DNA of 7,702 nucleotides from Chloroflexota bacterium. GTDB taxonomy: Bacteria > Chloroflexota > Chloroflexia > JAMDCE01. Positions 1 to 7,588 of the stretch are shown piece after piece; position 1 is the stretch's first letter; each line of letters starts with the position of its first letter. Location: assembly GCA_023489135.1 (NCBI GenBank), contig JAMDCE010000168.1:1-7702 (forward strand). The letters are read 5' to 3'. The position numbers were made by a program, and so were the translations under genes. Below the pieces are notes generated by a model, which saw nothing but the letters and a program-made list of their open reading frames with translations, ran no database searches and was not told where the DNA came from.

Positions 1-1438
1 TTTCTCTAAAGTCGGCGGATTGGCCGATGTGGCCGGCGCTTTGCCGAAGGAATTGAAAAGACTGGGCCACGACGTGAGCGTCGTTACTCCCTACTACAGC
101 AAAGTCATCCTGCAGAGGCAACTGGCTCTGGTCTCACCGTCCGTGAAACAGGTGCCGATGGACGGCTGGAAGGAACCGGCCACCATTCGCGAAACGAGGA
201 TGGGGCTGGATATCCCTGTCTATTTGATCGGGAACGAGAACTACTTCGGGCGCGAGAGAGTCTACAGCTACCCCGATGACTCCCAGCGCTTCGTCTTCTT
301 CTGCCTGGCGGCCTTGCAGGCGATGGATTACTTCGGTTGGCAGCCCGACGTGATCCACTGCAACGACTGGCATACAGCGCTGATCCCTGTCTGGATTAAG
401 ACGAAGTATCGGGACGATGCCGCGCTGGGGCGGGCGGCGACCGTCTACACCATTCACAACCTGGCCTACAAGGGGCACCTGGACGAGGCCTCCATGGCGA
501 TGGCCGGTGTTCCCGCGCCTGTTCTCCCCGCCGACCTGGCGGCGACACTCAACTTCTCCGAGGTGGCCACCCTGGCCATTATCTACTCCGATGTCGTCAG
601 CACGGTTAGTCCGACCTATGCGCAGGAGATCTTGACCCCTGAATATGGCGAGAGGCTGGAGCAGCTTCTGCGATATCGCAAGGACAGGCTCTTCGGCATC
701 ATCAACGGCATCGATTACGAGTTCTTCAACCCGGCCACCGACCAGTACATCGTCGCCAATTACGACGCACCCAGCATTGAGAAGAAGTCAGCGAACAAAC
801 TGGCGCTGCAGAAAGAGATGAATCTGGCCATCGATCCCGAAACACCTTTGATCGGTATGGTCTCGCGCCTGGCCGATCAGAAAGGGTTTGACCTTCTCGA
901 GAAGGTGCTGGACCCGCTGATGCACGAAATCAAGGTCCAATTGGTCATCCTGGGGACGGGCGACGAGCACTATCACAGTCTCCTTACAAGACTGGCCGAG
1001 AAGTACCCACAGCAGATAGGGCTGGCCCTCAAATTTGATGCCGCTCTGGCGCAGCGAATCTACGCAGGCTCGGATATGTTCTTGATGCCTTCGCGCTTCG
1101 AACCCTGCGGTCTGGGACAGCTCATCTCTATGCGCTACGGGACCGTTCCCGTCGTCCGCGCCACTGGCGGTTTGAACGACACGGTGGAGGACTTCGACCC
1201 CGTGACTTGCGAAGGCAGCGGCTTTGTCTTCAAGGATTACGATAGCCTGGCACTCCACGGCGCCATCATTCGCGCCGTGGAGACCTTCAGACAGAAAGGT
1301 GTCTGGCTGGACCTGGCCAGGCACATTATGTCATTGGACTTCTCCTGGACGGCCTCGGCCAGGCAGTACGAGGAGCTGTACCAAAGGGCCATCGCTTTCC
1401 GCGAGGAGGCGATTCCAACGCAATCGACAACAAGCTAA
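1..1438 (+). CDS. glgA: Glycogen synthase (ADP-glucose type, GT5), 5'-truncated by window edge
   Basis: Transfers glucose from ADP-glucose to the non-reducing end of alpha-1,4-glucan in the cytoplasm. Reading begins in frame at base 2 with FSKVGGLADVAGALPKEL, the N-terminal KxGGL nucleotide-sugar motif. In the family this lies about 15 residues from the start, so only about a dozen residues are missing. Further family signatures in order are HCNDWHTALIPVW (about 356-394), INGIDYEFFNP, MVSRLADQKGFDLL at the start of the second Rossmann half, and PSRFEPCGLGQL near 1088-1123. The Glu at 1100-1102 matches the conserved catalytic glutamate of GT-B glycogen synthases. TGGLNDTV follows, as expected. 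The visible 478 residues plus the missing start give about 490, normal for GlgA (E. coli 477). It is the first gene of a three-gene glucan cluster, 41 bp before the branching enzyme. A TTG at base 20 is internal, not the start. Starch synthases of the same family are the only serious alternative. Confidence 0.96.
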   Translation, partial: FSKVGGLADVAGALPKELKRLGHDVSVVTPYYSKVILQRQLALVSPSVKQVPMDGWKEPATIRETRMGLDIPVYLIGNENYFGRERVYSYPDDSQRFVFFCLAALQAMDYFGWQPDVIHCNDWHTALIPVWIKTKYRDDAALGRAATVYTIHNLAYKGHLDEASMAMAGVPAPVLPADLAATLNFSEVATLAIIYSDVVSTVSPTYAQEILTPEYGERLEQLLRYRKDRLFGIINGIDYEFFNPATDQYIVANYDAPSIEKKSANKLALQKEMNLAIDPETPLIGMVSRLADQKGFDLLEKVLDPLMHEIKVQLVILGTGDEHYHSLLTRLAEKYPQQIGLALKFDAALAQRIYAGSDMFLMPSRFEPCGLGQLISMRYGTVPVVRATGGLNDTVEDFDPVTCEGSGFVFKDYDSLALHGAIIRAVETFRQKGVWLDLARHIMSLDFSWTASARQYEELYQRAIAFREEAIPTQSTTS

Positions 1439-1469
1439 ATTAGACTACGTCACTCGGCAGATCGGCTGA

Positions 1470-1479
1470 GGAGGTGATC
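1470..1479 (+). promoter_or_regulatory. Shine-Dalgarno site deciding the branching-enzyme start
   Basis: GGAGGTGATC is a ten-base match to the complement of the usual 16S rRNA 3' end. A GTG at 1474 lies inside this site and cannot be well spaced from it. The next in-frame GTG, at 1480, follows GGAGG by 5 bases. The 1480 start is therefore preferred; the difference is only two residues. Confidence 0.75.
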
Positions 1480-3177
<1,698 letters not shown>

Positions 3178-3238
3178 GCCACCGTCTCCGCTCATTCTCA
3201 GAGTCTCGAAGTAGCGACCAAAATCAGGAGACAAAGAA

Positions 3239-4660
3239 GTGGGATTACCGCCCTACTTGTGCGTCCACGGCCACTTCTACCAGCCGCCTCGAGAAAACCC
3301 CTTTGCCGGCATCATCCCGAGGGAATACGGTGCTGATCCCTACGACAATTTCAACGAGAAGATTACGGCCGAGTGCTACCGGCCCAACGCCGACCTTGGC
3401 AATTTCTCTCTCATCAGCTTCAACGTTGGGCCGACGCTGGCCGCCTGGCTGCGTGGCTACGACCCCAGGACCTACGATGCCATAATAGAGGCCGACCGCC
3501 GCCATTTCCAGGCCGATGGCTATGGCAATGCCCTGGCTCAAGCCTACAACCACACCATCCTTCCCCTGGGGAATCTCCACGAAAAGCGCATCCAGATAGC
3601 CTGGGGCGTGGCCGATTTCCGGCGGCGCTATGGTCACGATCCCGAGGGGATGTGGCTGGCCGAAACGGCGGTGGATCTGGAGACACTGGAGGTGATGAGC
3701 GAGTTCGGCCTGAAATTCACCATTCTCGCTCCCTGGCAGGCTTCCGGTAACATAGACCCCAGCGAGCCCTACCTGGTGCGGTTGCCCAGTGGCCGGTCAA
3801 TAGTGGCCTGCTTCTTCGACAATGTGTTGAGTGCGGGGGTGTCTTTTGACGAGAATATGACTAGCGATGCCAAAGCATTCAGTCGCATGCATTTACCCAG
3901 GCGTTTGAACAAGCGCAAGTTAGCCGAAGATGAACCACAGTTCATCCTAATTGCCACCGACGGCGAGGTCTATGGTCACCACAAGCCGTGGAGAGATCGG
4001 TTTCTTCAATACCTGCTCAACGTGGCCGCACCTAGCGACGGTTTTCAGGTGGAGCCTCTTTCCCGCTACTTGCACCTTCATCCACCAACGCGCGAAGTCA
4101 CTATCAAGGATAGAAGCGCCTGGAGCTGCCATCACGGCGTGGAGCGCTGGCAGGGCGATTGTCCCTGCTGCGATGGCGATGGAACCTGGAAGACCTTCCT
4201 CCGCCGGGCCCTGGACAGGCTGGCGGAGAAGATGGATTATCTCTACGCGAGGCAGACGCTAGAAATGCTGCGCGACCCCTGGCAGGCTTTGGAGGACTAC
4301 ATCAACCTGCGCGACGGGGCCGTGAACTTGGAGCGTTACTGGGAGAGGCACGGTACCGCCCCTCTTTCCGCCGAAAACAGGAGTTTTGTTCTCACCCTTC
4401 TGGAGGCCGAGTATTACCGGCAGTTGATGTTCACCAGTTGCGCTTTCTTCTTCGAGGATCTGGACCGCATCGAACCCCGGAACAGCATTGCTGATGCCGC
4501 CAGAGCGATTGATCTGATTCGTCGCTGCGGCGAGACTTCCTTTGAGGACGATCTCATCCGGGATCTCCACCAGGCGAGAAGTTGGCGGACTCACCGTACT
4601 GGCGCCGATATCTACAAAGAGGTTGTCGCCAACGCGCGGCTTTCAGCCGTCGCCGATTAG
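3239..4660 (+). CDS. GH57 glycoside hydrolase-like protein with DUF3536-like C-terminal part
   Basis: A second GH57 protein, clearly different from the branching enzyme. The start GTG has AGGAG at 3226-3230, 8 bases upstream. The N-terminal barrel shows HGHFYQPPRENPF (His10, His12), ECYRPN, SFNVGPTL and GMWLAETAVDLETLE. Glu142 of the last motif is the probable nucleophile, with Ala in place of the common Pro. IATDGEVYGHHKPW contains Asp241 as the probable acid/base. WSCHHGVERWQGDCPCC (residues 295-311) and the helical segment with EYYRQLMFTSCAFFFEDLDRIEP resemble the C-terminal DUF3536 part of proteins annotated as GH57 alpha-amylase/alpha-mannosidase. At 473 residues it is shorter than the roughly 800-residue two-domain forms I know, yet both ends look intact. 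No signal peptide is visible. It is third in the glucan cluster, so an alpha-glucan substrate is plausible; the reaction is not established for this group and should not be named. Confidence 0.88.
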   Translation: MGLPPYLCVHGHFYQPPRENPFAGIIPREYGADPYDNFNEKITAECYRPNADLGNFSLISFNVGPTLAAWLRGYDPRTYDAIIEADRRHFQADGYGNALAQAYNHTILPLGNLHEKRIQIAWGVADFRRRYGHDPEGMWLAETAVDLETLEVMSEFGLKFTILAPWQASGNIDPSEPYLVRLPSGRSIVACFFDNVLSAGVSFDENMTSDAKAFSRMHLPRRLNKRKLAEDEPQFILIATDGEVYGHHKPWRDRFLQYLLNVAAPSDGFQVEPLSRYLHLHPPTREVTIKDRSAWSCHHGVERWQGDCPCCDGDGTWKTFLRRALDRLAEKMDYLYARQTLEMLRDPWQALEDYINLRDGAVNLERYWERHGTAPLSAENRSFVLTLLEAEYYRQLMFTSCAFFFEDLDRIEPRNSIADAARAIDLIRRCGETSFEDDLIRDLHQARSWRTHRTGADIYKEVVANARLSAVAD

Positions 4661-4846
4661 CCTCCCTTTAGACCGCGTATCTCAACTCACGACTTCATCG
4701 CCGGCAGCAAGGTCCGTGCTTCTTCAGAAATGAAGCTTTCCTTGCCGAACGTCGTCTTCTTTCACATTGATTCTCTCTTGCTAGAGATATAGTTAGCCCG
4801 GGGCGTTTCACTCTCCGCCAGCGATTATGCCATAAGCTTTGGCAAG

Positions 4847-4865
4847 GCGCGGGACAAACCCGCGC
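4847..4865. terminator. Stem-loop in the convergent gap, possible terminator
   Basis: GCGCGGG (4847-4853) and CCCGCGC (4859-4865) form a perfect 7-bp GC stem with a 5-base ACAAA loop. It lies between the ends of the GH57 gene (+) and the amidohydrolase gene (-), where transcription from both sides should stop. There is no T-run on either strand, so it is not a classical intrinsic terminator. It may instead protect the 3' end or act with Rho. Nothing else in the 273-bp gap looks like a gene; a weak 5-bp stem (TCTCT 4774-4778 with AGAGA 4783-4787) is the only other structure seen. Confidence 0.35.
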
Positions 4866-4933
4866 GTTACGGTACCTACCCTATTCGGGTCCCTGGGAAG
4901 GCTGGTGATTAGGCCAGGACGGTTGTGGTGGAA

Positions 4934-5683
4934 TTAGCCCAGCACGGGCAGTCGAAAGACCTCGATTGCCGTCCCTCCCAGGACCTGGTGGTATTGCTCC
5001 TCGGTGAGATCGAGAGCGCGATATTTGGCTACCTCTACCGCTTTGTTGTTCGGTAGGTCCGCGCCCATCATGACCCGGTGCGCGCCAAGCTCATTCACCC
5101 ACCATTTAACCTCTGCCCCCAGCGACCAGGATGTCTCCAGGTAAACGTTGGGGCAGACTTTGGCGGCGACGTAGGCGTCGGTGGACATGAGCGCAAACCC
5201 GGCGTGGTTAATGACGATGGGTAAATGGGGGTATTGCATCGCTCTAGGAATGCAGGCCGAAGCCATGGCAAAAGGGATGCCTGTTCCAGTGTGCACCGTG
5301 ATGGGCACCCCGAACTGGTGCGCCGCTTCGAATACCCAGCCCCCTACTTCGCTGATAGGATTGACAGCGTGTCCAATGGTGTGCAGCTTTACCCCCACGA
5401 AACCCAGCTCTTTGATGCACCTCTCCACCTCGGCGAAATAGCGGTCCTTACCGAGGAAGCGGGGGTTGGCGCTGACCACGCCGATGATCCGGCCCGGATA
5501 CTTTTTCGCCAACGCCGCTATGGCGTCGTGCGCGGTAATGGCGTCGGGCGCACCAGGCAGAGGTTGCACCAGGGCGACGTCGATGCCGTTCTGGTTCATG
5601 GCGCCGAGAAGTTCCTCTTCCGTGATGGTGACGTCGAAGACAGTGCAAGTACCAAGGTGCGCGTGAGCATCTATGACTGTCAT
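4934..5683 (-). CDS. Amidohydrolase family protein (TIM-barrel metal-dependent hydrolase, Amidohydro_2 / COG2159 type)
   Basis: A 249-residue protein of the metal-dependent amidohydrolase superfamily. Visible in order are the HxH metal motif in IDAHAHLG (His7, His9), GVKLH (residues 97-101), TVHTGTG with His131, VINHAG with His160, and GADLP with Asp209, the conserved barrel aspartate that often activates water. The length and the small N-terminal part fit the compact COG2159 group, which includes decarboxylases related to ACMSD and many uncharacterised hydrolases. The substrate cannot be read from the sequence. The ATG at 5683 is preceded by a strong GAGGAGG-type ribosome site (complement of about 5692-5698). 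It is transcribed against the glucan cluster and has no same-strand neighbour in the window, so it is probably a separate unit with no link to glycogen. All expected metal ligands are present, so it is likely active. Confidence 0.85.
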   Translation of the reverse strand: MTVIDAHAHLGTCTVFDVTITEEELLGAMNQNGIDVALVQPLPGAPDAITAHDAIAALAKKYPGRIIGVVSANPRFLGKDRYFAEVERCIKELGFVGVKLHTIGHAVNPISEVGGWVFEAAHQFGVPITVHTGTGIPFAMASACIPRAMQYPHLPIVINHAGFALMSTDAYVAAKVCPNVYLETSWSLGAEVKWWVNELGAHRVMMGADLPNNKAVEVAKYRALDLTEEQYHQVLGGTAIEVFRLPVLG

Positions 5684-5723
5684 TTCCTTTACCTCCTCGA
5701 AAACAACGAAAAAGGGTAAGCCA

Positions 5724-5753
5724 GTTCTACACAGCGATTCGGTACAGGGTCAA
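5724..5753 (-). promoter_or_regulatory. Possible sigma70-type promoter of the amidohydrolase gene
   Basis: Read on the minus strand, TTGACC (complement of 5748-5753) and TAGAAC (complement of 5724-5729) are separated by 18 bases. The -35 box matches the consensus at 5 of 6 positions and the -10 box at 4 of 6. The site lies about 40 bases upstream of the ATG, leaving a short leader that contains the Shine-Dalgarno sequence. It was found by eye; hexamers of this quality also occur by chance. Confidence 0.4.
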
Positions 5754-5817
5754 GCGGCCAAGAAGCTGGAATATCTTTGCCCTTGACTCCGACACCTTGA
5801 TCTTTGTCCTTCCGAGA

Positions 5818-5842
5818 GCTGACGGCTGATGGCTGAAAGCTG
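5818..5842. repeat. Degenerate tandem heptad repeat (GCTGANN)
   Basis: Three and a half units follow each other with period 7: GCTGACG, GCTGATG, GCTGAAA and GCTG. Repeats of this AGCTGA/GGCTGA flavour occur as intergenic low-complexity tracts in various bacterial genomes. It lies outside any supported gene. Confidence 0.6.
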
Positions 5843-5947
5843 CAAGAAAATACCTCCACGCCGGGTAACGCCGGCCAACGTTGCCCACTTCGACTTGCCA
5901 GCCAGGAGCGTTATCGGGCGCATAGGTGAGCACTCTTCGCGCCGAGC

Positions 5948-5966
5948 GGAGCCGCGAATCAGCTCC
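5948..5966. repeat. Short hairpin, REP/MITE-like intergenic inverted repeat
   Basis: GGAGC (5948-5952) pairs with GCTCC (5962-5966) around CGCGAATCA. The arrangement of a GC arm, a GAATC-containing loop and a following CTAC resembles dispersed intergenic hairpins I have seen in Chloroflexota-like genomes. Only one copy is in the window, so repeat status is inferred. Confidence 0.35.
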
Positions 5967-6089
5967 TACATTGGCGTGAAGATTGATACCCAGGTCTCAG
6001 GTCTTCTGCGCGACTGACCCGATCCACGGATCAAAAGTTTAGTGTCAGTGAACGCTTCATTAAGGCCAGTACTTTGGTCATAGGCGAGC

Positions 6090-6104
6090 GGTCGTGTCAC
6101 GACC
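6090..6104. repeat. Operator-like 15-bp palindrome
   Basis: GGTCGTG and CACGACC are perfect 7-base inverted arms around a single T at 6097. A near-continuous dyad of this size is typical of dimeric regulator sites, but no regulator gene or clear promoter is adjacent. CGTGTCAC from its centre recurs at 6201-6208. Confidence 0.4.
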
Positions 6105-6177
6105 TTTATCTGAACCGGAACAATCCTGCGCCACGGAAGCATATCACTCTGAGGTGATGCGGGCAACCTGCTCTGGG

Positions 6178-6211
6178 GGAGTGACTCGATCGTATTGCGG
6201 CGTGTCACTCC
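6178..6211. repeat. Perfect 8-bp inverted repeat with 18-base spacer
   Basis: GGAGTGAC (6178-6185) and GTCACTCC (6204-6211) are exact reverse complements. The right arm overlaps the second copy of CGTGTCAC. A smaller dyad, ATCAC/GTGAT (6143-6147 and 6154-6158), lies just upstream. The element could be a binding site, an RNA hairpin or a mobile-element remnant. Confidence 0.4.
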
Positions 6212-6368
6212 ATACCGATGAAGCGAACAGGGGCGCCGGCAGAGGATGGATCGACCATTCCGCGTGGAGCAATCGCGCCCACGCCGCCTGTTGGGCAGTG
6301 CCGGACCGGTTCATTCTGTCAAAGAGCGCCTTGACGATAACATCCGCAGAAGGTGCTCAGCGTAGCCT

Positions 6369-6476
6369 TTGACCAAGAACTGGGAGGAGCTTGGTTTTGA
6401 GGGGATCAAAGAGGTCGGCGTACAGATCGACGGAGGCGTCGACCTCTTCGCCAAACTGCCGGATAAGGACAAGTAG
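6369..6476 (+). pseudogene. Short coding-like fragment upstream of the 183-residue gene, probably a remnant
   Basis: From TTG at 6369 to TAG at 6474-6476 the frame reads TKNWEELGFEGIKEVGVQID, then GGVDLFAKLPDKDK. This balanced, protein-like composition is unlike the surrounding intergenic translations. A stop (TAG 6363-6365) lies just before it and no clear ribosome site precedes it. After the TAG the same frame gives AALGEAL. A change of frame near 6497 then leads directly into FHTYKSGAVKLDDFVG, which runs into the next gene. This suggests one longer ancestral frame broken by a stop and a frameshift, or a small separate peptide. I do not recognise the sequence, and the coding call rests on composition only. 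Confidence 0.4.
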
Positions 6477-6520
6477 GCGGCACTCGGCGAGGCCCTTTCC
6501 ATACCTACAAGAGCGGGGCG

Positions 6521-7072
6521 GTGAAGCTCGACGATTTCGTTGGACGGAAGAGAGACAAGCGCTGGGGGACGATGCGCTATGTCAGGAGCCGTCGTGATAT
6601 ACTGAGCAAAGAAAGAGCGGGACAGTTGGATCAGGTGGCGGCAGAGAAAGCCAGGGAGGAGCGCGATCTGGTGACGACCTTGGATCGCAGACAGAGGCTT
6701 ATCAAGGAACTAAGAAAGGCTGATCTTCGCGCCATCGTTTCCGAAATCAGGTCTGTTCGCGACCTGCCCAAACTGAACTATCACTTCGAAAGCCACGGCG
6801 AGGATTTGGGAGTTGCCACGAAAGAAGACTACGTGGTCCGGCTGAGAGAGCATTTGTCTCGAACCGACTTGGAATTCTATGCCCATCTGCGGAAGCAGGA
6901 CGACATCATGTGGTTCGCGGTTCATCTTGACAGCCAAGAAGTGGCGCAATACAATGCTAGTAAGAAGAGCTTGTGGAGCTTCTACAAAGACAGAGATTTC
7001 GGGGCATTCTTGGCTAGGGGCAAGCTGGTCAGAATAGCGCTGGTAGACGGTCAATGGAGGGTAAAGACTTGA
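6521..7072 (+). CDS. Hypothetical protein, 183 residues, possible BECR-like nuclease domain at C terminus
   Basis: Not recognised with confidence. The N-terminal 25 residues are basic (FVGRKRDKRWGTMRYVRSRR). A highly charged, probably helical or coiled-coil stretch follows at about 28-75. A compact C-terminal domain starts near residue 85 with YHFESHGEDLGVATKEDY. It continues through LREHLSRTD, DIMWFAVHLD, AQYN and LWSFYKD, then ends with LVDGQW. The spacing of the His-x-x-x-His-Gly motif, the T/S-x-E/D-x-Y motif and the later strands with S-F-Y recalls small BECR-fold RNase toxins. This is pattern recognition, not a search result. No signal peptide or membrane segment is present. GTG 6521 is the longest start but has a weak ribosome site; ATG 6572 is an alternative. 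The coding sense seems to extend upstream, so the N terminus may be truncated. Its end overlaps the next gene. At 6961-7020 GC is 29 of 60, lower than typical stretches of the glucan genes. Confidence 0.65.
   Translation: MKLDDFVGRKRDKRWGTMRYVRSRRDILSKERAGQLDQVAAEKAREERDLVTTLDRRQRLIKELRKADLRAIVSEIRSVRDLPKLNYHFESHGEDLGVATKEDYVVRLREHLSRTDLEFYAHLRKQDDIMWFAVHLDSQEVAQYNASKKSLWSFYKDRDFGAFLARGKLVRIALVDGQWRVKT
7056..7061 (+). promoter_or_regulatory. Shine-Dalgarno site favouring the TTG start at 7069
   Basis: GGAGGG lies inside the end of the 183-residue gene, 7 bases before TTG 7069. The rival ATG at 7054 overlaps this site and has no comparable site of its own. With TTG 7069 the stop and start overlap as TTGA, the usual arrangement for translational coupling. 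Confidence 0.6.
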
Positions 7073-7389
7073 AACGACAGTGGACTATTGAAGCAGACAT
7101 CCGAGCATATCGGATGCGAGTTTCGGGCATTTCCGACGACTATAACTACGAGACAGATGCCTTGGAAGCTCTGATTCATAGGAGCCATATTCAGGAGCGG
7201 TGGGAAGAGCTTACACCCCAGCAGCGAGAGGAAATCACACGCATCGATGACGACTTGGCGAGACTCCACCGGCGCGTCGCGGATGTTCTTCCTCCTGGAG
7301 GAGAAACGCCCGATCGTTCCCAGTGGTGGTGGCACCTCGACGAAGGTCCCCAGGTCCGCAAGGAAGCCGAGAAGAGGAAGGTAGCCTGA
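7069..7389 (+). CDS. Hypothetical small charged protein, second gene of the pair
   Basis: Unrecognised, 106 residues from TTG 7069 (111 if ATG 7054 is used). The product begins MKRQWTIEADIRAYRMRV. Its middle is helical and acidic (SHIQERWEELTPQQREEITR, then a stretch containing DDDLARLHRRVADVLPP). It ends with SQWWWHLDEGPQVRKEAEKR. The Trp triplet after DRSQ is distinctive. There is no signal peptide, membrane segment, Cys or His cluster, and no nucleotide-binding motif. It overlaps the previous gene by four bases and has a good internal Shine-Dalgarno site, so the two proteins are probably made together. A small partner beside a putative nuclease would fit an immunity or antitoxin role, but that rests entirely on the tentative reading of its neighbour. 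The composition and tight coupling make it a real gene. Confidence 0.68.
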   Translation: MKRQWTIEADIRAYRMRVSGISDDYNYETDALEALIHRSHIQERWEELTPQQREEITRIDDDLARLHRRVADVLPPGGETPDRSQWWWHLDEGPQVRKEAEKRKVA

Positions 7390-7479
7390 TGCCCCGTATC
7401 CGCTTCCTACAGGTTGCTTACCCTGGCTATTGACTACTCTTGGCACCGTAGCGCAGACTACAAAGCAAGCGAATATAGC

Positions 7480-7520
7480 GCGACCAACCGGTCGCCAGTT
7501 TCGGACCAATTCGGTCCCGA
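7480..7520 (+). other. Two tandem hairpins upstream of the terminator
   Basis: GCGACC (7480-7485) pairs with GGTCGC (7490-7495) around AACC. GGACC (7503-7507) pairs with GGTCC (7513-7517) around AATTC and can be extended by two pairs with a bulge. A second GGTCCC at 7521-7526 could compete for the GGACC arm. Together with the terminator that follows, this could be a structured leader of the last gene, or just the 3' untranslated region of the pair. Confidence 0.35.
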
Positions 7521-7529
7521 GGTCCCAGA

Positions 7530-7560
7530 GGCCCTGAGTTTTTCAGGGCCTTTTTTGTTT
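7530..7560 (+). terminator. Intrinsic (Rho-independent) terminator
   Basis: GGCCCTGA (7530-7537) and TCAGGGCC (7543-7550) form a perfect 8-bp stem with a GTTTT loop, followed directly by TTTTTTGTTT. It is oriented for + strand transcripts, about 140 bases after the two-gene unit and 29 bases before the next start codon. It either ends the upstream unit or acts as an attenuator for the downstream gene. Confidence 0.9.
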
Positions 7561-7572
7561 CGCACGAAATAC

Positions 7573-7581
7573 GGAGGTGAT
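7573..7581 (+). promoter_or_regulatory. Strong Shine-Dalgarno site of the last gene
   Basis: GGAGGTGAT is a nine-base match to the complement of the usual 16S 3' end. ATG 7589 follows GGAGG by 11 bases. An in-frame ATG at 7580 is only 2 bases away from GGAGG and overlaps the site, so 7589 is preferred. Confidence 0.65.
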
Positions 7582-7588
7582 GTCGACA

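Larger units (their letters stand above)
5754..6368. other. Long intergenic stretch without a convincing gene
   Basis: About 615 bp between the amidohydrolase promoter region and the coding-like fragment at 6369. Open frames of 60-92 codons exist on both strands (for example 6094-6372 plus and 5966-6208 minus). Their products are rich in Arg, Ser and Cys, lack recognisable motifs, and have no good ribosome sites. The stretch contains a degenerate heptad repeat near 5818, a hairpin at 5948-5966 and a set of inverted repeats at 6090-6211, each listed separately. GATCC/GGATC at 6021-6032 is a further small dyad. It may be accumulated repeat DNA or a decayed region. Confidence 0.6.

Noticed and set aside
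788..1324. 178-codon minus-strand frame
   Set aside because: Antisense shadow of the well-supported glycogen synthase frame, with no motif and no ribosome site of note.
5966..6208. 80-codon minus-strand frame
   Set aside because: Part of it (PLAYDQSTGLNEAFTDTKLL) looks mildly protein-like, but there is no ribosome site, family or neighbour to support it. It spans several inverted repeats.
6094..6372. 92-codon plus-strand frame in the intergenic stretch
   Set aside because: Composition is rich in Ser, Arg, Cys and Trp with no motif. It starts inside the 15-bp palindrome and has no credible ribosome site.
7430..7464. Promoter with TTGACT at 7430-7435
   Set aside because: No acceptable -10 box lies at 16-19 bases; the nearest candidates (AGACTA, TACAAA) are poor or misplaced.
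7436..7560. T-box riboswitch, because TGGCACCG near 7441 resembles the T-box core and a terminator follows
   Set aside because: The core is imperfect, lies about 90 bases from the terminator, and only about 50 bases separate it from the preceding gene, leaving no room for stem I.
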